39,275 nucleotides of DNA, taken from positions 1 to 39,275 of IMG/VR virus record IMGVR_UViG_3300035158_000812, one strand, 5' to 3'. The notes under the pieces are model-generated. The model ran no database searches and was not told the DNA's origin. It was given only the letters and a program-made list of their open reading frames with translations. Shown here piece by piece: positions 33,314 to 39,275 of this stretch (position 1 is its first letter; every line of letters starts with the position of its first letter). Position numbers and translations under genes: made by a program. This DNA comes from a virus.

Positions 33314-33673
33314 ATGGAAACAGTAAAAATAAGAAAAGAAGAATTACTTGAAGCATTAAAAAAGAATCGTGCTACTCATAGAAAAATATTTGAAGAAGCT
33401 CAAGAAGGTTATCGAGAAGAAGCTATTAAGTTACTTGATAAGGCTTTAGATGATGCACGAAAAGGAAAAGAGATAAAAACTTTTATACAGTTACAGGCAC
33501 CTATTGATCAAACTAAAGATTATGATAGAGCAATACGAATGATTGAGATGTCTGTTGAAGATGTTATTGAGATAGATGAAAAAGATTTTGCTTGTTACAT
33601 AATGGATGATTGGGATTGGAAAAGACAATTTTTAACCACGAATGCTTTTTATTCAAAAACGCTAAAAGCGTAG
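33314..33673 (+). CDS. Conserved phage hypothetical protein
   Basis: About 119 residues. The start at 33314 is preferred because AGAGGA sits seven bases upstream, whereas the ATG at 33308 is too close to it. Text: KIRKEELLEALKKNRATHRK, YREEAIKLLDKAL, YDRAIRMIEMSVEDVIEI and MDDWDWKRQF. I recall this layout from several large phages, without a known role. Confidence 0.65.
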   Translation: METVKIRKEELLEALKKNRATHRKIFEEAQEGYREEAIKLLDKALDDARKGKEIKTFIQLQAPIDQTKDYDRAIRMIEMSVEDVIEIDEKDFACYIMDDWDWKRQFLTTNAFYSKTLKA

Positions 33674-33685
33674 AAAGGATCAGAA

Positions 33686-33928
33686 ATGTTTTTTGATTTT
33701 TTGTTGGAACAAAAACCAAAGACAGGGACGGAAATTGTAAATGAAGTGATAGGACAGTTTGAAAGTATTCAAAATAAGTTAGAGAATGGAATTAGTCTTA
33801 TTGAGGATGACATTGCTGTTAATGAAGAAAAGATTGCTAAGTTGGGTATGGAAAATACAGCATTGGCTGATACAAAGCATCGGGCGAGTAAAGCTATAAT
33901 TGGTCTTAAAGCGATTTTTGGTGGCTAA
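33686..33928 (+). CDS. Small coiled-coil protein
   Basis: An 80-residue protein with two helical stretches (TEIVNEVIGQFESIQNKLE and IEDDIAVNEEKIAKLGM) predicted to form a coiled coil. AGGA upstream of the ATG. No family recognised; possibly an oligomeric virion or regulatory component. Confidence 0.55.
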   Translation: MFFDFLLEQKPKTGTEIVNEVIGQFESIQNKLENGISLIEDDIAVNEEKIAKLGMENTALADTKHRASKAIIGLKAIFGG

Positions 33929-33929
33929 G

Positions 33930-34619
33930 ATGGATAAAGATAAACAGTTGGAAGAACTTCAAACTGAGAATGCAGAATTAAAACAATGGGTTAGTGATTT
34001 GCAATCTGGAATGTACATTAACTGCGTTTATTGCGGCCATCGTTTTGGTCCAGCTGAAAGCACTCCTGTATCAATGGCTGATACATTAAAGGAACATGTA
34101 GAGAATTGTCCGAAGCATCCAATGAGTAAATTGAAAGCAGATATTAAGACATTGCAGAATGCTCGACAACATGGTAATTACCTTCTAAAGAAAAAGCAAA
34201 AGAATGCTCAGCGACTGGATAAGATAATAAGACAAATAAGGGATAATGCTGAAGAGGCTAAGGTGAGTATAGCAAAAGCTATGGAAGATAATATGAGAGC
34301 AAAACTTTTACAAATTATACCTGCTAATGATTGGTGGGCAATGATGGAATCAAAACATAAGAAAATATCTTTTGTTCCTTTGATGGCTTGGGCGATAGTC
34401 GAGATTGAAATAGTAAATACTACTTTGGGCGGTTCAAGTACTCATCGTGATTTTGTTGGACTAACTAAGACTGGTTCGATTCTTACAATTTTAGAAGAAT
34501 CAGATAATTTTGTTATGTATTGTACTGCTGAACAAATGAAAAAAATAAAGACTGAGTATGCAAAGGATTTGGTAGATGAGATTTATCGAAGAGTAGCGGA
34601 AGAGGAAATAGTAGATTAG
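33930..34619 (+). CDS. Zinc-finger and coiled-coil protein
   Basis: A 229-residue protein from the ATG at 33930. A short coiled coil (QLEELQTENAELKQW) leads to a CVYCGHRF pair and an HVENCPKHP group spaced like a phage zinc finger. A second coiled coil and a C-terminal domain (WWAMMESKHKKISFVPLMAW) follow. Function unknown. Confidence 0.6.
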   Translation: MDKDKQLEELQTENAELKQWVSDLQSGMYINCVYCGHRFGPAESTPVSMADTLKEHVENCPKHPMSKLKADIKTLQNARQHGNYLLKKKQKNAQRLDKIIRQIRDNAEEAKVSIAKAMEDNMRAKLLQIIPANDWWAMMESKHKKISFVPLMAWAIVEIEIVNTTLGGSSTHRDFVGLTKTGSILTILEESDNFVMYCTAEQMKKIKTEYAKDLVDEIYRRVAEEEIVD

Positions 34620-34630
34620 GTGGGTTGACT

Positions 34631-35068
34631 ATGAAAAGAAGAAGTTTTCTCAAAGGATTTCTTGCAAGCTTAAGTGGAGCGACAGTTGGCTGTGCTGCAT
34701 TTGAAAAATCAATTGAGCCTGTTCCAACAAGAGAGAAGAAATCTATTCCAAAAAAAGAAAAGAAAGAAACACCACTACCACATAGTTATGAGTGGAGTAA
34801 TATTGTTGTTACTACTGCTGGAATTCCTGGCATACGAGTTGGTGTGTTGAGAAAGTGTGACAATAAAATATTGATAAATGAATTATCAAATGAGGATGGA
34901 GTTGTAAGTGGGGAGATTCCATTTTCAGGAGAAGTAATTGTTCGAGCACGAAAAGTTGGTTATGTGCCCTTTCAATGTTATGCGGAAATTTATCCAGATA
35001 GGGCGACGCATGTAGCGGCGATATTATCAGAAGATAGAATATTTGAGTGGAGTGAAGAGAATGCATAG
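34631..35068 (+). CDS. Tat-exported lipoprotein-like protein with a carboxypeptidase-regulatory-like domain
   Basis: A 145-residue protein from the ATG at 34631 (AGGTGGG upstream). The N-terminus is a twin-arginine signal, KRRSFLKGFLASLSG, ending near TVGCA, which could be a lipobox. A charged linker (PTREKKSIPKKEKKE) is followed by a beta-sandwich reminiscent of CarboxypepD_reg domains (GIPGIRVGVLRKCDNK, VSGEIPFSGEVIVRARKVGY). It should be folded in the cytoplasm and sent to the periplasm by TatABC, assuming the host has it. Confidence 0.7.
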   Translation: MKRRSFLKGFLASLSGATVGCAAFEKSIEPVPTREKKSIPKKEKKETPLPHSYEWSNIVVTTAGIPGIRVGVLRKCDNKILINELSNEDGVVSGEIPFSGEVIVRARKVGYVPFQCYAEIYPDRATHVAAILSEDRIFEWSEENA

Positions 35069-35684
35069 TAGAAGAGCATTTCTAAAAGGAGCTTTGGCTA
35101 CAGTCGCATCAATTAGTTTAATTAATTTGAGTAAAGCTCAATCTAAAAAGCCAATAGTTTTTAATAAAAAGGTTAAGGTTAAAAAGTCAGTAATTGTTGA
35201 TGGCTTTACGATTGATAGTAAGACTAAGAAAATTTCTTATGCTGGTAGTTCTGATAATCAAATTTCAGTATTAGATTTTTATAAACATTTGAGTGATGAA
35301 TGGGATAAGCCAAATCATATGGATGATGATGTTCCAATGGTGGCAATAACTCCTAATATGTTTGAAGTGCAAAATGAATGGATAATAACCGAAGATAGTT
35401 TTAAGAATTTTAAGGATGGCTCAATTAGAAATGGAAACGGAGATATTTATGCTCATGTTTATCATGTGGGGCAAATAGATGATACTTGTTCAACGTGTAT
35501 TTATCAGAATGGTAAACCAATTAGTAATTGGATAAGAGGTAAGGTTAATGTTTTGGTTAAAGCTAAACAGGGATTAATGAAGACTATTACAAAAAGATTT
35601 AACAGAACAGAAGAGTTTACTAATTGCATTGGTTTTGGTAGTTATCCATTTCCATATTTAGTTCAGAGGAATTTGTGGGAGTAA
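35061..35684 (+). CDS. Tat-exported protein
   Basis: A 207-residue protein from the ATG at 35061, overlapping the previous gene by 8 bases. Its signal, MHSRRAFLKGALATVASISL, is a clear Tat motif (SRRAFLK), with a likely cut near KAQS. The mature part carries DDTCSTCIYQNGKPI (a CxxC) and a C-terminal CIGFGSYPFPYL. No enzyme family is recognised. It is probably made and exported together with the gene at 34631. Confidence 0.7.
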   Translation: MHSRRAFLKGALATVASISLINLSKAQSKKPIVFNKKVKVKKSVIVDGFTIDSKTKKISYAGSSDNQISVLDFYKHLSDEWDKPNHMDDDVPMVAITPNMFEVQNEWIITEDSFKNFKDGSIRNGNGDIYAHVYHVGQIDDTCSTCIYQNGKPISNWIRGKVNVLVKAKQGLMKTITKRFNRTEEFTNCIGFGSYPFPYLVQRNLWE

Positions 35685-35687
35685 GAA

Positions 35688-36194
35688 GTGGAACATAAAA
35701 TTTGGATGGCAATAGAAATTTTGAAACAAATGGCCGATGGAAAGGTACTTAAAACATCAGATGGATACACTGTTGGTATGGCTGAGAATGGATTTGTTGG
35801 ATTCGTAATAGAAGGAAAAGTAAGTTTGTTCTCAGAGGTATCATTTGGTGACCTTGTTCAGATGTGTGATGAAGATAATATAATTGTGATTCCAGAATCG
35901 GGAAGGTGTTCAGCAACAAAAGGAAATCTATCCAACAAACCCAAGCAGGCAAAAATACGAAATGAAAATGTAATTAAAGAAATATTGGATCGTATTAATA
36001 GAAGACCTGTGGATAGATACTATGTTACTTTAGCTAATTGGCCAGAAAGTAGACATTCAGAAATTATGCATCATGCTATGCTACTTTTTGATGAAGGTTG
36101 CATCGACGGAATACTGTATCCGAATAAAGAATTTACTGCAAAACATTTGACCGAAGTGGGAGAGTTATTACTTAAGAAGTTGAAGGATAAGTAA
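35688..36194 (+). CDS. Hypothetical protein
   Basis: A 168-residue protein from a GTG at 35688 with GGGAG upstream; an internal ATG at 35706 is an alternative. The N-terminal 80 residues are beta-rich (VLKTSDGYTVGMAENGF); the C-terminal part is a helical domain (WPESRHSEIMHHAMLLFDEG). No recognised family. Confidence 0.55.
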   Translation: MEHKIWMAIEILKQMADGKVLKTSDGYTVGMAENGFVGFVIEGKVSLFSEVSFGDLVQMCDEDNIIVIPESGRCSATKGNLSNKPKQAKIRNENVIKEILDRINRRPVDRYYVTLANWPESRHSEIMHHAMLLFDEGCIDGILYPNKEFTAKHLTEVGELLLKKLKDK

Positions 36195-36195
36195 G

Positions 36196-36423
36196 ATGCC
36201 TAAGAAAACAAAACTTATTTGTGATAAGTGCGGGAAAGAAATTAAAGAAGGATATCAACAAAGATATATGATTGTAGTTAACATTGGTTATGCTCATCAA
36301 TATAATGATGGTGGAAGTTGTCCTGCTGTAGATAGAGAAAGTCAAAAGTTTTATTTACATTTTGATTGCTTTAGAGATGTTTATAAGAAGTGTCCTTATC
36401 TTGGACCTGATGATTTGAAGTGA
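36196..36423 (+). CDS. Small zinc-binding protein
   Basis: A 75-residue protein starting with LICDKCGKEIKEGYQQR, a zinc-ribbon knuckle, and ending with HFDCFRDVYKKCPY that can complete the site. It follows the previous stop by one base. Confidence 0.6.
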   Translation: MPKKTKLICDKCGKEIKEGYQQRYMIVVNIGYAHQYNDGGSCPAVDRESQKFYLHFDCFRDVYKKCPYLGPDDLK

Positions 36424-36433
36424 GGAAGCAGCT

Positions 36434-36625
36434 ATGAAATTTAAACAAACAGGAGATTCTTTATCCATCGTTTCTACTGGTGGATTAGATGCAGAATTTG
36501 AAGTGGAAACTTTAGAAGAGCTTTGGGATTTAGCTTTTGAGAAAGCAGTGATAATTTGCTTAGCACCGACTAAAACTAAAGTTGGAGAAAAGAAGTTTAC
36601 GATATTTCATCCTACTGATTATTGA
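36434..36625 (+). CDS. Small hypothetical protein
   Basis: A 63-residue acidic protein (MKFKQTGDSLSIVSTGGLDA) with GAGG upstream of the ATG. Last gene before the 159-base gap that holds the candidate RNA. Confidence 0.55.
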   Translation: MKFKQTGDSLSIVSTGGLDAEFEVETLEELWDLAFEKAVIICLAPTKTKVGEKKFTIFHPTDY

Positions 36626-36641
36626 GGAATGTAAATAACCC

Positions 36642-36764
36642 GACCGAGAGGTGGATGGGAATATTGATAGGACAGTCGGCGGTTCTATTGGTTGTCTATC
36701 TACTCAGAATGTATGATGGACTTTGCAGAATCCGCATACAGCAGGAGCAGAGCCTGCCTCGGCC
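36642..36764 (+). ncRNA. Candidate structured RNA with a four-way junction
   Basis: The only long gap in a tightly packed stretch, and by eye much more G+C-rich than its surroundings. It folds by hand into four helices. P1: 36642-36648 with 36758-36764 (six of seven pairs, core CCGAG/CTCGG). P2: 36650-36659 with 36695-36704 (ten pairs with several G-U), extended by P2b: 36663-36672 with 36683-36692. P3: 36710-36715 with 36735-36740 (TGTATG/CATACA), plus GGA/TCC inside. P4: 36741-36745 with 36753-36757 (GCAGG/CCTGC) around a 7-base loop. P3, P4 and P1' stack without gaps, as in a cloverleaf, but there is no tRNA T-loop. A ribosome site (TTGGAGAG) for the gene at 36785 follows directly, so it could be a free RNA or a leader element. 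A 38-codon frame inside (36655-36771) is the main alternative. Confidence 0.55.
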
Positions 36765-36784
36765 ATTTTAATTTTGGAGAGATT

Positions 36785-36979
36785 ATGGGATTACCATTTA
36801 AGATATTTGTTGAAGTGGATGGTGTGAAAAAGGAAGTTTCTTTTGAAGAACCCCGAACTGGTATATTAACATTAGGAGAGATGGTAGATTTACATCGAGC
36901 TCATGGTTCAGAATTAGAAAAGGAATTGGCTCTAATTATTGGTAGACAAGTAATGAGAACGGTGGAAGATGAGAAATAA
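36785..36979 (+). CDS. Small hypothetical protein
   Basis: A 64-residue protein from the ATG at 36785, placed five bases after GGAGA. Text: MGLPFKIFVEVDGVKKEVSF and LTLGEMVDLHRAHGSELEKE. The frame is open upstream to 36692, but that part overlaps the structured region and lacks a start site, so the short form is preferred. Confidence 0.6.
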   Translation: MGLPFKIFVEVDGVKKEVSFEEPRTGILTLGEMVDLHRAHGSELEKELALIIGRQVMRTVEDEK

Positions 36980-37127
36980 AGGTATAGGTTCGGATAGACA
37001 TTGTGGCAATTGTGGATGGCTGGGAAAGGATCGTAGGTTTTGTACTAATCCTAAAGGAGTATGTTGCGGGACAATATCTCAGCATCATTGTAATGAATGG
37101 AAGTCAGTAGAGAAAGTTAAAACATGA
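36969..37127 (+). CDS. Small cysteine-rich zinc protein
   Basis: A 52-residue protein with CGNCGWLGKDRRFCTNPKGV, then CCGTISQHHC: enough Cys/His for two zinc sites. It overlaps the previous gene by 11 bases and the next by 4. Confidence 0.6.
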   Translation: MRNKGIGSDRHCGNCGWLGKDRRFCTNPKGVCCGTISQHHCNEWKSVEKVKT

Positions 37128-37297
37128 AAAGAATCTTTGGCTTAGTTAAGAAAATTTGGGATAAGGGATTGAGTTGGATATTAGTGGCACCGGGATGCGT
37201 AATTATTCTGATACTTCTATTATTCGTCTATGTGGTTGCAGCTATTCTAATTGTATTCGCACCTGATAATCCACTTGTCTTGGATGTAAGGAAATAA
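37124..37297 (+). CDS. Small single-pass membrane protein
   Basis: A 57-residue protein with a basic amphipathic start (MKRIFGLVKKIWDKG) and one long hydrophobic helix (CVIILILLLFVYVVAAILIV). Layout is compatible with a small holin or other membrane factor, but no lysin gene is in the window to support that. Confidence 0.6.
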   Translation: MKRIFGLVKKIWDKGLSWILVAPGCVIILILLLFVYVVAAILIVFAPDNPLVLDVRK

Positions 37298-37299
37298 AG

Positions 37300-37428
37300 A
37301 TGGAAGACTATACAAAAATCAATATGTTAATGTGTGAAGTGGCTGACTTAAAAAAGAGAGTAGAAAGACTTGAAAGAGCGAGAAGGCCAAGACGCAAACC
37401 AATTCAGAGAAAGAAAAAAGTTGAATAA
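37300..37428 (+). CDS. Small basic helical protein
   Basis: A 42-residue protein, MEDYTKINMLMCEVADLKKR followed by a short coiled coil and a very basic end (RRPRRKPIQRKKK). Last gene before the terminator; the basic tail could bind nucleic acid. Confidence 0.5.
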   Translation: MEDYTKINMLMCEVADLKKRVERLERARRPRRKPIQRKKKVE

Positions 37429-37453
37429 GAACTCTACTTTTTCTATCTTTTTT
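37412..37453 (+). terminator. Probable intrinsic terminator
   Basis: An imperfect AT-rich hairpin (AGAAAAAAGT at 37412-37421 against ACTTTTTCT at 37436-37444) ending in a T-rich run at 37448-37453. It lies at the end of a long co-directional gene block and before the portal operon. The stem has few G-C pairs, so strength is uncertain. Confidence 0.5.
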
Positions 37454-37455
37454 AT

Positions 37456-37461
37456 TATAAT
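37456..37461 (+). promoter_or_regulatory. Candidate -10 element upstream of the portal gene
   Basis: TATAAT followed by TTAA, directly after the terminator and 125 bases before the portal ATG. No good -35 at the standard distance. Same motif as in the gaps at 7029 and 23411. A second TATAAT at 37580-37585 abuts the ATG and is too close to act unless the message is leaderless. Confidence 0.3.
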
Positions 37462-37481
37462 TTAAGTGCTCCTCCTTAGTA

Positions 37482-37509
37482 TAGTTTATATCAAGGGATA
37501 TATAAACTA
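37482..37509. repeat. Inverted repeat in the portal leader region
   Basis: TAGTTTATATC at 37482-37492 faces GATATATAAACTA at 37497-37509, an almost perfect palindrome with a 4-base spacer and a two-base AT insertion in the right arm. A T6 run follows at 37512-37517. It may be an operator, a second terminator or an mRNA 5' hairpin for the portal operon. Confidence 0.55.
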
Positions 37510-37585
37510 CATTTTTTAAAAGTATACAACCTTTTTTGATAAGCAAAACTTAATTTACACGTCTAAAAACTGGGATTGATATAAT

Positions 37586-39275
37586 ATGATTAATGACCCA
37601 AATCCTTTCGACCAATTGAATAATCTGTATAAGAAAATTCCAATGCTTCCAGGTGAAGTTTCTCAGATGAAACATTTGACTCCTGAGGACAAAACTTTGC
37701 TGCAGAGGATTGGATTAACTGCCACTCAGGTCAAAAGGGATTTATTAAAAGATATACAGATTCAGTATGATAGATACAGTTTATATCACCAGATTGAACG
37801 AGCATTAGAGCATCCTATCGTTGGAGCTGCAACTGAGTTATATGCCAACTATTGTACAGTATTTAGTACGATGCATAATGCGACAGTTTGGATTACATCA
37901 GAAAGTCCCACATACCAGAGAGAGCTTACAAAGCTCCTGGATAGAATAGGTATAGAAGAAAAGATATTTGATTGGGCTTACACTACTGGTTCCTATGGAG
38001 ATATGTTTGTAAAGATTAATGGGATACCAGGCCAAGGAGTTATTTCAGTAAATGATGATGAACATCCATTGAATATTAGTAGGGTAGACCATGAAGGAGT
38101 GCTGGTTGGATTTTACAAAACTCCTATGGGTCAGACTTCAGAAATACAACATTTACAAGCACCTTGGGAATATAGTCATTTTAGATTATTGGGTGGTAAG
38201 AAGAAGAGACCGCGGTTTGGTGACCCAATGTATTCAGAGTTTCGTACTATGCACTTATTAACGGGAATGGATACGAAGCAGGTTACAACTAAGTATGGTA
38301 CGTCGTTGATACTGAATGCACTGCCATCTTACAGGAGACTGAGGTTAGCAGAAGATAGTTTATTGCTTGCTCGGTTGAGTCGTGGTTTGATTCGTTACAT
38401 ATGGAAGCTAAAAGTTAATAGTGGAAATATGGAAGCGGTTGGTGAACTTATTGATCAGTATAGTAGAGTTCTACGAGAAGCGAGAGCTTTTGATACCAGA
38501 CAGGGTTCGGCAAACTTTGAGAGTCGTGAGAACCCAATGTCTGTAATAGAAGATATTTTCCTGCCTGTGTGGGATAATGTTGGTGACTTAGTATTTGATA
38601 AGATTGGTGGAGAGGCTGACATACGATGGATTAGGGATATAGAAGATTTACGGCAGCAATTAGCCGCAGCTTTAAGAACTCCATTACCTTTGTTAGGTGC
38701 GTATCTTAAGGAAGCGACTGGTCCACTCGGTAGTGAGGCTATTGAAAAGTTAGATATTAACTTTGCAAGGATGGCAAGAAAACTGCAGAGAGCAGTACGA
38801 AATGGGATTAAGAGGATTTGCCAAATTCATTTAGCTTATATGAATATGGATCCTGACCCACAGCTCTTTGATGTACAAATGCCTGAAATGAGTACGGCAG
38901 AAGAAGAATCGCTTAAGGCATCATTGAAAGATGGTATTGGTGTCATTGGTGACTTCATGGACGTAGTAGATAGGGTTACAGAAGATGACCCAAGGAAGAT
39001 AGATAAGATTGAAGTGTTCCAGTGGTGTAATGAGAAGTTCTTGAAACTGGAAGATTTTGACCTTAAAGACTTCGTAATAGATGAAGAAACGGGAACACCA
39101 TTACCTGAATGTGCTCGTAGGAGACAGAGGATGGAGACTCAATTGAAGCTGCAAAAGATATTTGAAAAGGAAATGAAAGAGCAAAAAGAAAGTCTGTTTC
39201 CGAAAGAACCAATCTTTGATATGGATTTAATGTCCTACTTCCCAACAGAAATCCATGATAGCAAGGGTGAAATAA
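37586..39275 (+). CDS. Portal protein, T4 gp20-like (partial, runs off the right edge)
   Basis: At least 563 residues, open to the end of the window. It begins MINDPNPFDQLNNLYKKIP. Typical T4-type portal features include QYDRYSLYHQIERALEHPIV near residue 60, a YTTGSYGDMFVKI segment near 135, and LRTPLPLLGAYLKEATGPLG near 365 in the clip/stem part. It forms the dodecameric ring at the capsid vertex and receives the terminase (20685). The reading is intact. Base composition is slightly higher in G+C than in the small-gene block before it. Confidence 0.85.
   Translation, partial: MINDPNPFDQLNNLYKKIPMLPGEVSQMKHLTPEDKTLLQRIGLTATQVKRDLLKDIQIQYDRYSLYHQIERALEHPIVGAATELYANYCTVFSTMHNATVWITSESPTYQRELTKLLDRIGIEEKIFDWAYTTGSYGDMFVKINGIPGQGVISVNDDEHPLNISRVDHEGVLVGFYKTPMGQTSEIQHLQAPWEYSHFRLLGGKKKRPRFGDPMYSEFRTMHLLTGMDTKQVTTKYGTSLILNALPSYRRLRLAEDSLLLARLSRGLIRYIWKLKVNSGNMEAVGELIDQYSRVLREARAFDTRQGSANFESRENPMSVIEDIFLPVWDNVGDLVFDKIGGEADIRWIRDIEDLRQQLAAALRTPLPLLGAYLKEATGPLGSEAIEKLDINFARMARKLQRAVRNGIKRICQIHLAYMNMDPDPQLFDVQMPEMSTAEEESLKASLKDGIGVIGDFMDVVDRVTEDDPRKIDKIEVFQWCNEKFLKLEDFDLKDFVIDEETGTPLPECARRRQRMETQLKLQKIFEKEMKEQKESLFPKEPIFDMDLMSYFPTEIHDSKGEI

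Noticed and set aside
36642-36764. A tRNA gene
   Set aside because: The junction looks like a cloverleaf, but the arms are too long, the total exceeds tRNA length, and there is no TTCRA-type T-loop or anticodon arm of normal size.
36655-36771. A 38-codon frame with a hydrophobic start (MGILIGQSAVLLVVYLL) and a GAGGTGG upstream
   Set aside because: It overlaps the strongly paired region exactly and its C-terminal half looks random. I favour structured RNA, but this frame is the main rival explanation.
36692-36784. N-terminal extension of the gene at 36785
   Set aside because: No ribosome site at the upstream start and the region is better explained by RNA structure; GGAGA sits just before 36785.

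Overview
The window is part of a large, AT-rich tailed-phage genome (or a close prophage relative). Essentially every gene lies on the + strand, most neighbours overlap by 1-20 bases, and protein-free gaps are rare. The hallmark genes are T4-like in logic: a sliding clamp, a family A DNA polymerase with an N-terminal uracil-DNA-glycosylase-like domain, a clamp-loader ATPase, a zinc-binding ssDNA-binding protein, a RecA/UvsX recombinase, a RuvC-like resolvase, an Mre11/Rad50-type nuclease, a large terminase, a sigma factor and, at the right edge, a gp20-type portal. Nothing directly names the host. KDO-8-phosphate synthase, lipoprotein and Tat signals, and two proteins ending in PEP-CTERM sorting signals point to a Gram-negative, exosortase-bearing host, for example in the Planctomycetes/Verrucomicrobia group or a proteobacterium. 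That is inference.

Layout. 1-2.2 kb: small genes, a frameshifted DUF488 gene and a QueC-HAD fusion. 2.2-11.8 kb: DpdA-like DNA transglycosylase, clamp, polymerase, clamp loader, a broken SPFH lipoprotein gene, SSB, a possible recombination mediator and RecA. 11.9-14 kb: two PEP-CTERM proteins and a small membrane protein inserted into the recombination block. 14-18.4 kb: RuvC-like resolvase and a Rad50 split into N-terminal and C-terminal genes around Mre11. 18.4-23.4 kb: phosphoribosyltransferase, QueD, GroES-like protein, terminase and sigma factor. 23.4-31 kb: nucleotide-metabolism and nucleic-acid enzymes (P-loop kinase, broken MazG pair, dATP/dGTP diphosphohydrolase-like protein, deoxyribosyltransferase-like protein, nucleotidyltransferase, DHH phosphoesterase, a methyltransferase lacking its catalytic motif, a Cas4-like nuclease). 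31-37.4 kb: KdsA, a second GroES, many small zinc-ribbon, coiled-coil or membrane proteins, two Tat-exported proteins, and a roughly 123-nt candidate structured RNA. A terminator and an inverted repeat then separate this block from the portal gene.

How the genes work together. QueD, QueC and DpdA are three steps of a pathway that places a 7-deazaguanine base in phage DNA. The clamp, loader, polymerase, SSB, RecA, RuvC and Mre11/Rad50 genes form a recombination-coupled replication set. The sigma factor probably switches on late genes such as the portal. Five accessory genes carry frameshifts, an in-frame stop or a motif deletion, while the long core genes are intact, which suggests real decay of accessory functions more than random read error. 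No tRNA genes, CRISPR arrays, insertion sequences or integrase were seen.
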